This document shows positions 63,506 to 64,000 of a stretch of 64,000 bases of DNA, in pieces. The position numbers and the translations under genes were made by a program. Below the pieces are notes generated by a model that saw nothing but the letters and a program-made list of their open reading frames with translations, did no database searches and was not told the origin of the DNA. Positions within the stretch are counted from its first letter, which is position 1. The number at the start of each line of letters is the position of its first letter. This stretch comes from DATDAH01 sp963725155 (lineage in GTDB: Bacteria > Actinomycetota > Acidimicrobiia > Acidimicrobiales > DATDAH01), in the NCBI GenBank assembly GCA_963725155.1, contig CAVRXU010000002.1, positions 1,010,666-1,074,665 on the forward strand, in the 5' to 3' direction.

Positions 63506-63970
63506 ATGACGACGAACCCTGTCACCACCCACCGCTACGTCGAGCCCGGCAAGAGCGATCACCGCATGAACCGGGTGGTCGGCTGGCTCGTCCGCCACGG
63601 GGTCAGCGTGGCCGGCGCCCGCGTCCTGGCGGTCCGGGGCCGGACGTCCGGCGAGGAGCGGACCACCGTGGTCAACCTCCTGGAGCTCGACGGCGAGCGC
63701 TACCTGGTCGCCCCCCGGGGTCGGACCCAATGGGTCCGGAACCTGCGGGCCGCCGGCACCGGCGACCTGCGGGTCGGGCGACGGACGCAGGCCTTCCGGG
63801 CCGACGAGCTGGCCGATGGCGACAAGGGGCCGGTTCTGCGGGCCTATCTCGATCGCTGGGGCTGGGAGGTCGGTCGCTTCTTCGAGGACCTGGCCAAGGA
63901 CAGTGACGACGAGGCCGTGGCCGCCGTCGCCCCCGACTTCCCCGTCTTCCGGGTCGTGGCCGCGGCCTGA
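63506..63970 (+). CDS. DDN-type nitroreductase/F420-dependent oxidoreductase
   Basis: 154 residues from the ATG at 63506 after AAGGGAG. MNRVVGWLVRHGVSVAGARV, RGRTSGEERTTVVNLLELDG and YLVAPRGRTQWVRNLRAAGT are the deazaflavin-dependent nitroreductase fold. Members use reduced F420 (some FMN) to reduce quinones or foreign compounds. Divergent TetR gene and the operators suggest it is induced by a ligand of that repressor. Confidence 0.88.
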   Translation: MTTNPVTTHRYVEPGKSDHRMNRVVGWLVRHGVSVAGARVLAVRGRTSGEERTTVVNLLELDGERYLVAPRGRTQWVRNLRAAGTGDLRVGRRTQAFRADELADGDKGPVLRAYLDRWGWEVGRFFEDLAKDSDDEAVAAVAPDFPVFRVVAAA

Positions 63971-64000
63971 TCAGGCGTCGGCGGGTGCATCGGGCTCCAG

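Overview
The window is very GC-rich, uses many GTG and TTG starts, and is densely packed with short spacings and 4-base start/stop overlaps. Gene content points to a high-GC actinobacterium: a SepX/GlpR-type divisome gene beside galU-moeA-moaA-moaC, a deazaflavin (F420)-type reductase, an OmpR/MprA-like two-component system, a mycobacterial-IlvG-like TPP enzyme, and many lipoproteins. I lean toward class Acidimicrobiia (Iamia-like), but that placement is inference.

Layout. 1-6.9 kb: a truncated glycoside-hydrolase-like gene, MOSC and crotonase genes, a c-di-GMP EAL/GGDEF protein of unusual architecture, and three lipoproteins (SurE-like, unknown, intradiol dioxygenase-like). 7.5-13.8 kb: a four-gene DNA-end-processing operon herA-sbcD-sbcC-nurA, matching the archaeal HerA/NurA/Mre11/Rad50 set. 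13.8-23 kb: membrane proteins, aldehyde dehydrogenase, ureidoglycolate lyase/cupin/RraA/amidotransferase genes, a secreted protein divergent from a response regulator/histidine kinase pair, and an NfuA-like Fe-S protein. 23.2-25.1 kb: dxs, broken by 17 single-base insertions and no deletions. 25-34.3 kb: nuclease/phosphatase, membrane genes, a flippase-like protein, IlvG-like enzyme, and a polysaccharide deacetylase-glycosyltransferase fusion. 34.7-39.8 kb: tldD with two tandem tldE paralogues and a BKACE enzyme. 39.8-43.5 kb: uppP, YbaK, SAF/CpaB-like, MTA phosphorylase and FmdB genes, with a dispersed palindromic repeat and a CIRCE element. 43.5-48.8 kb: plsY-galU-moeA-moaA-moaC-sepX.

49.7-55.9 kb is an accessory region. 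A tRNA-Ala(CGC) gene is followed by two further copies of its 3' half (52356 and 55805). They bracket two adjacent cargo segments that carry truncated genes, a flavin monooxygenase, a cyclase, and a crcB-DUF190-crcB fluoride-export operon headed by a fluoride riboswitch. No integrase remains. 56-64 kb holds a LysM protein, a large secreted purple-acid-phosphatase-like protein with an almost perfect 0.83-kb internal tandem duplication, a flavin oxidoreductase, and a TetR/DDN-type pair with three operator boxes laid over a clear promoter.

Several genes carry single-base frameshifts (EAL/GGDEF, dxs, ilvG-like, phosphatase, flavin oxidoreductase, the gene before it, tetR). The number suggests residual consensus errors in this assembly, so I give reconstructed products and say where each frame breaks. 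All family assignments are from reading motifs; no database search was run.
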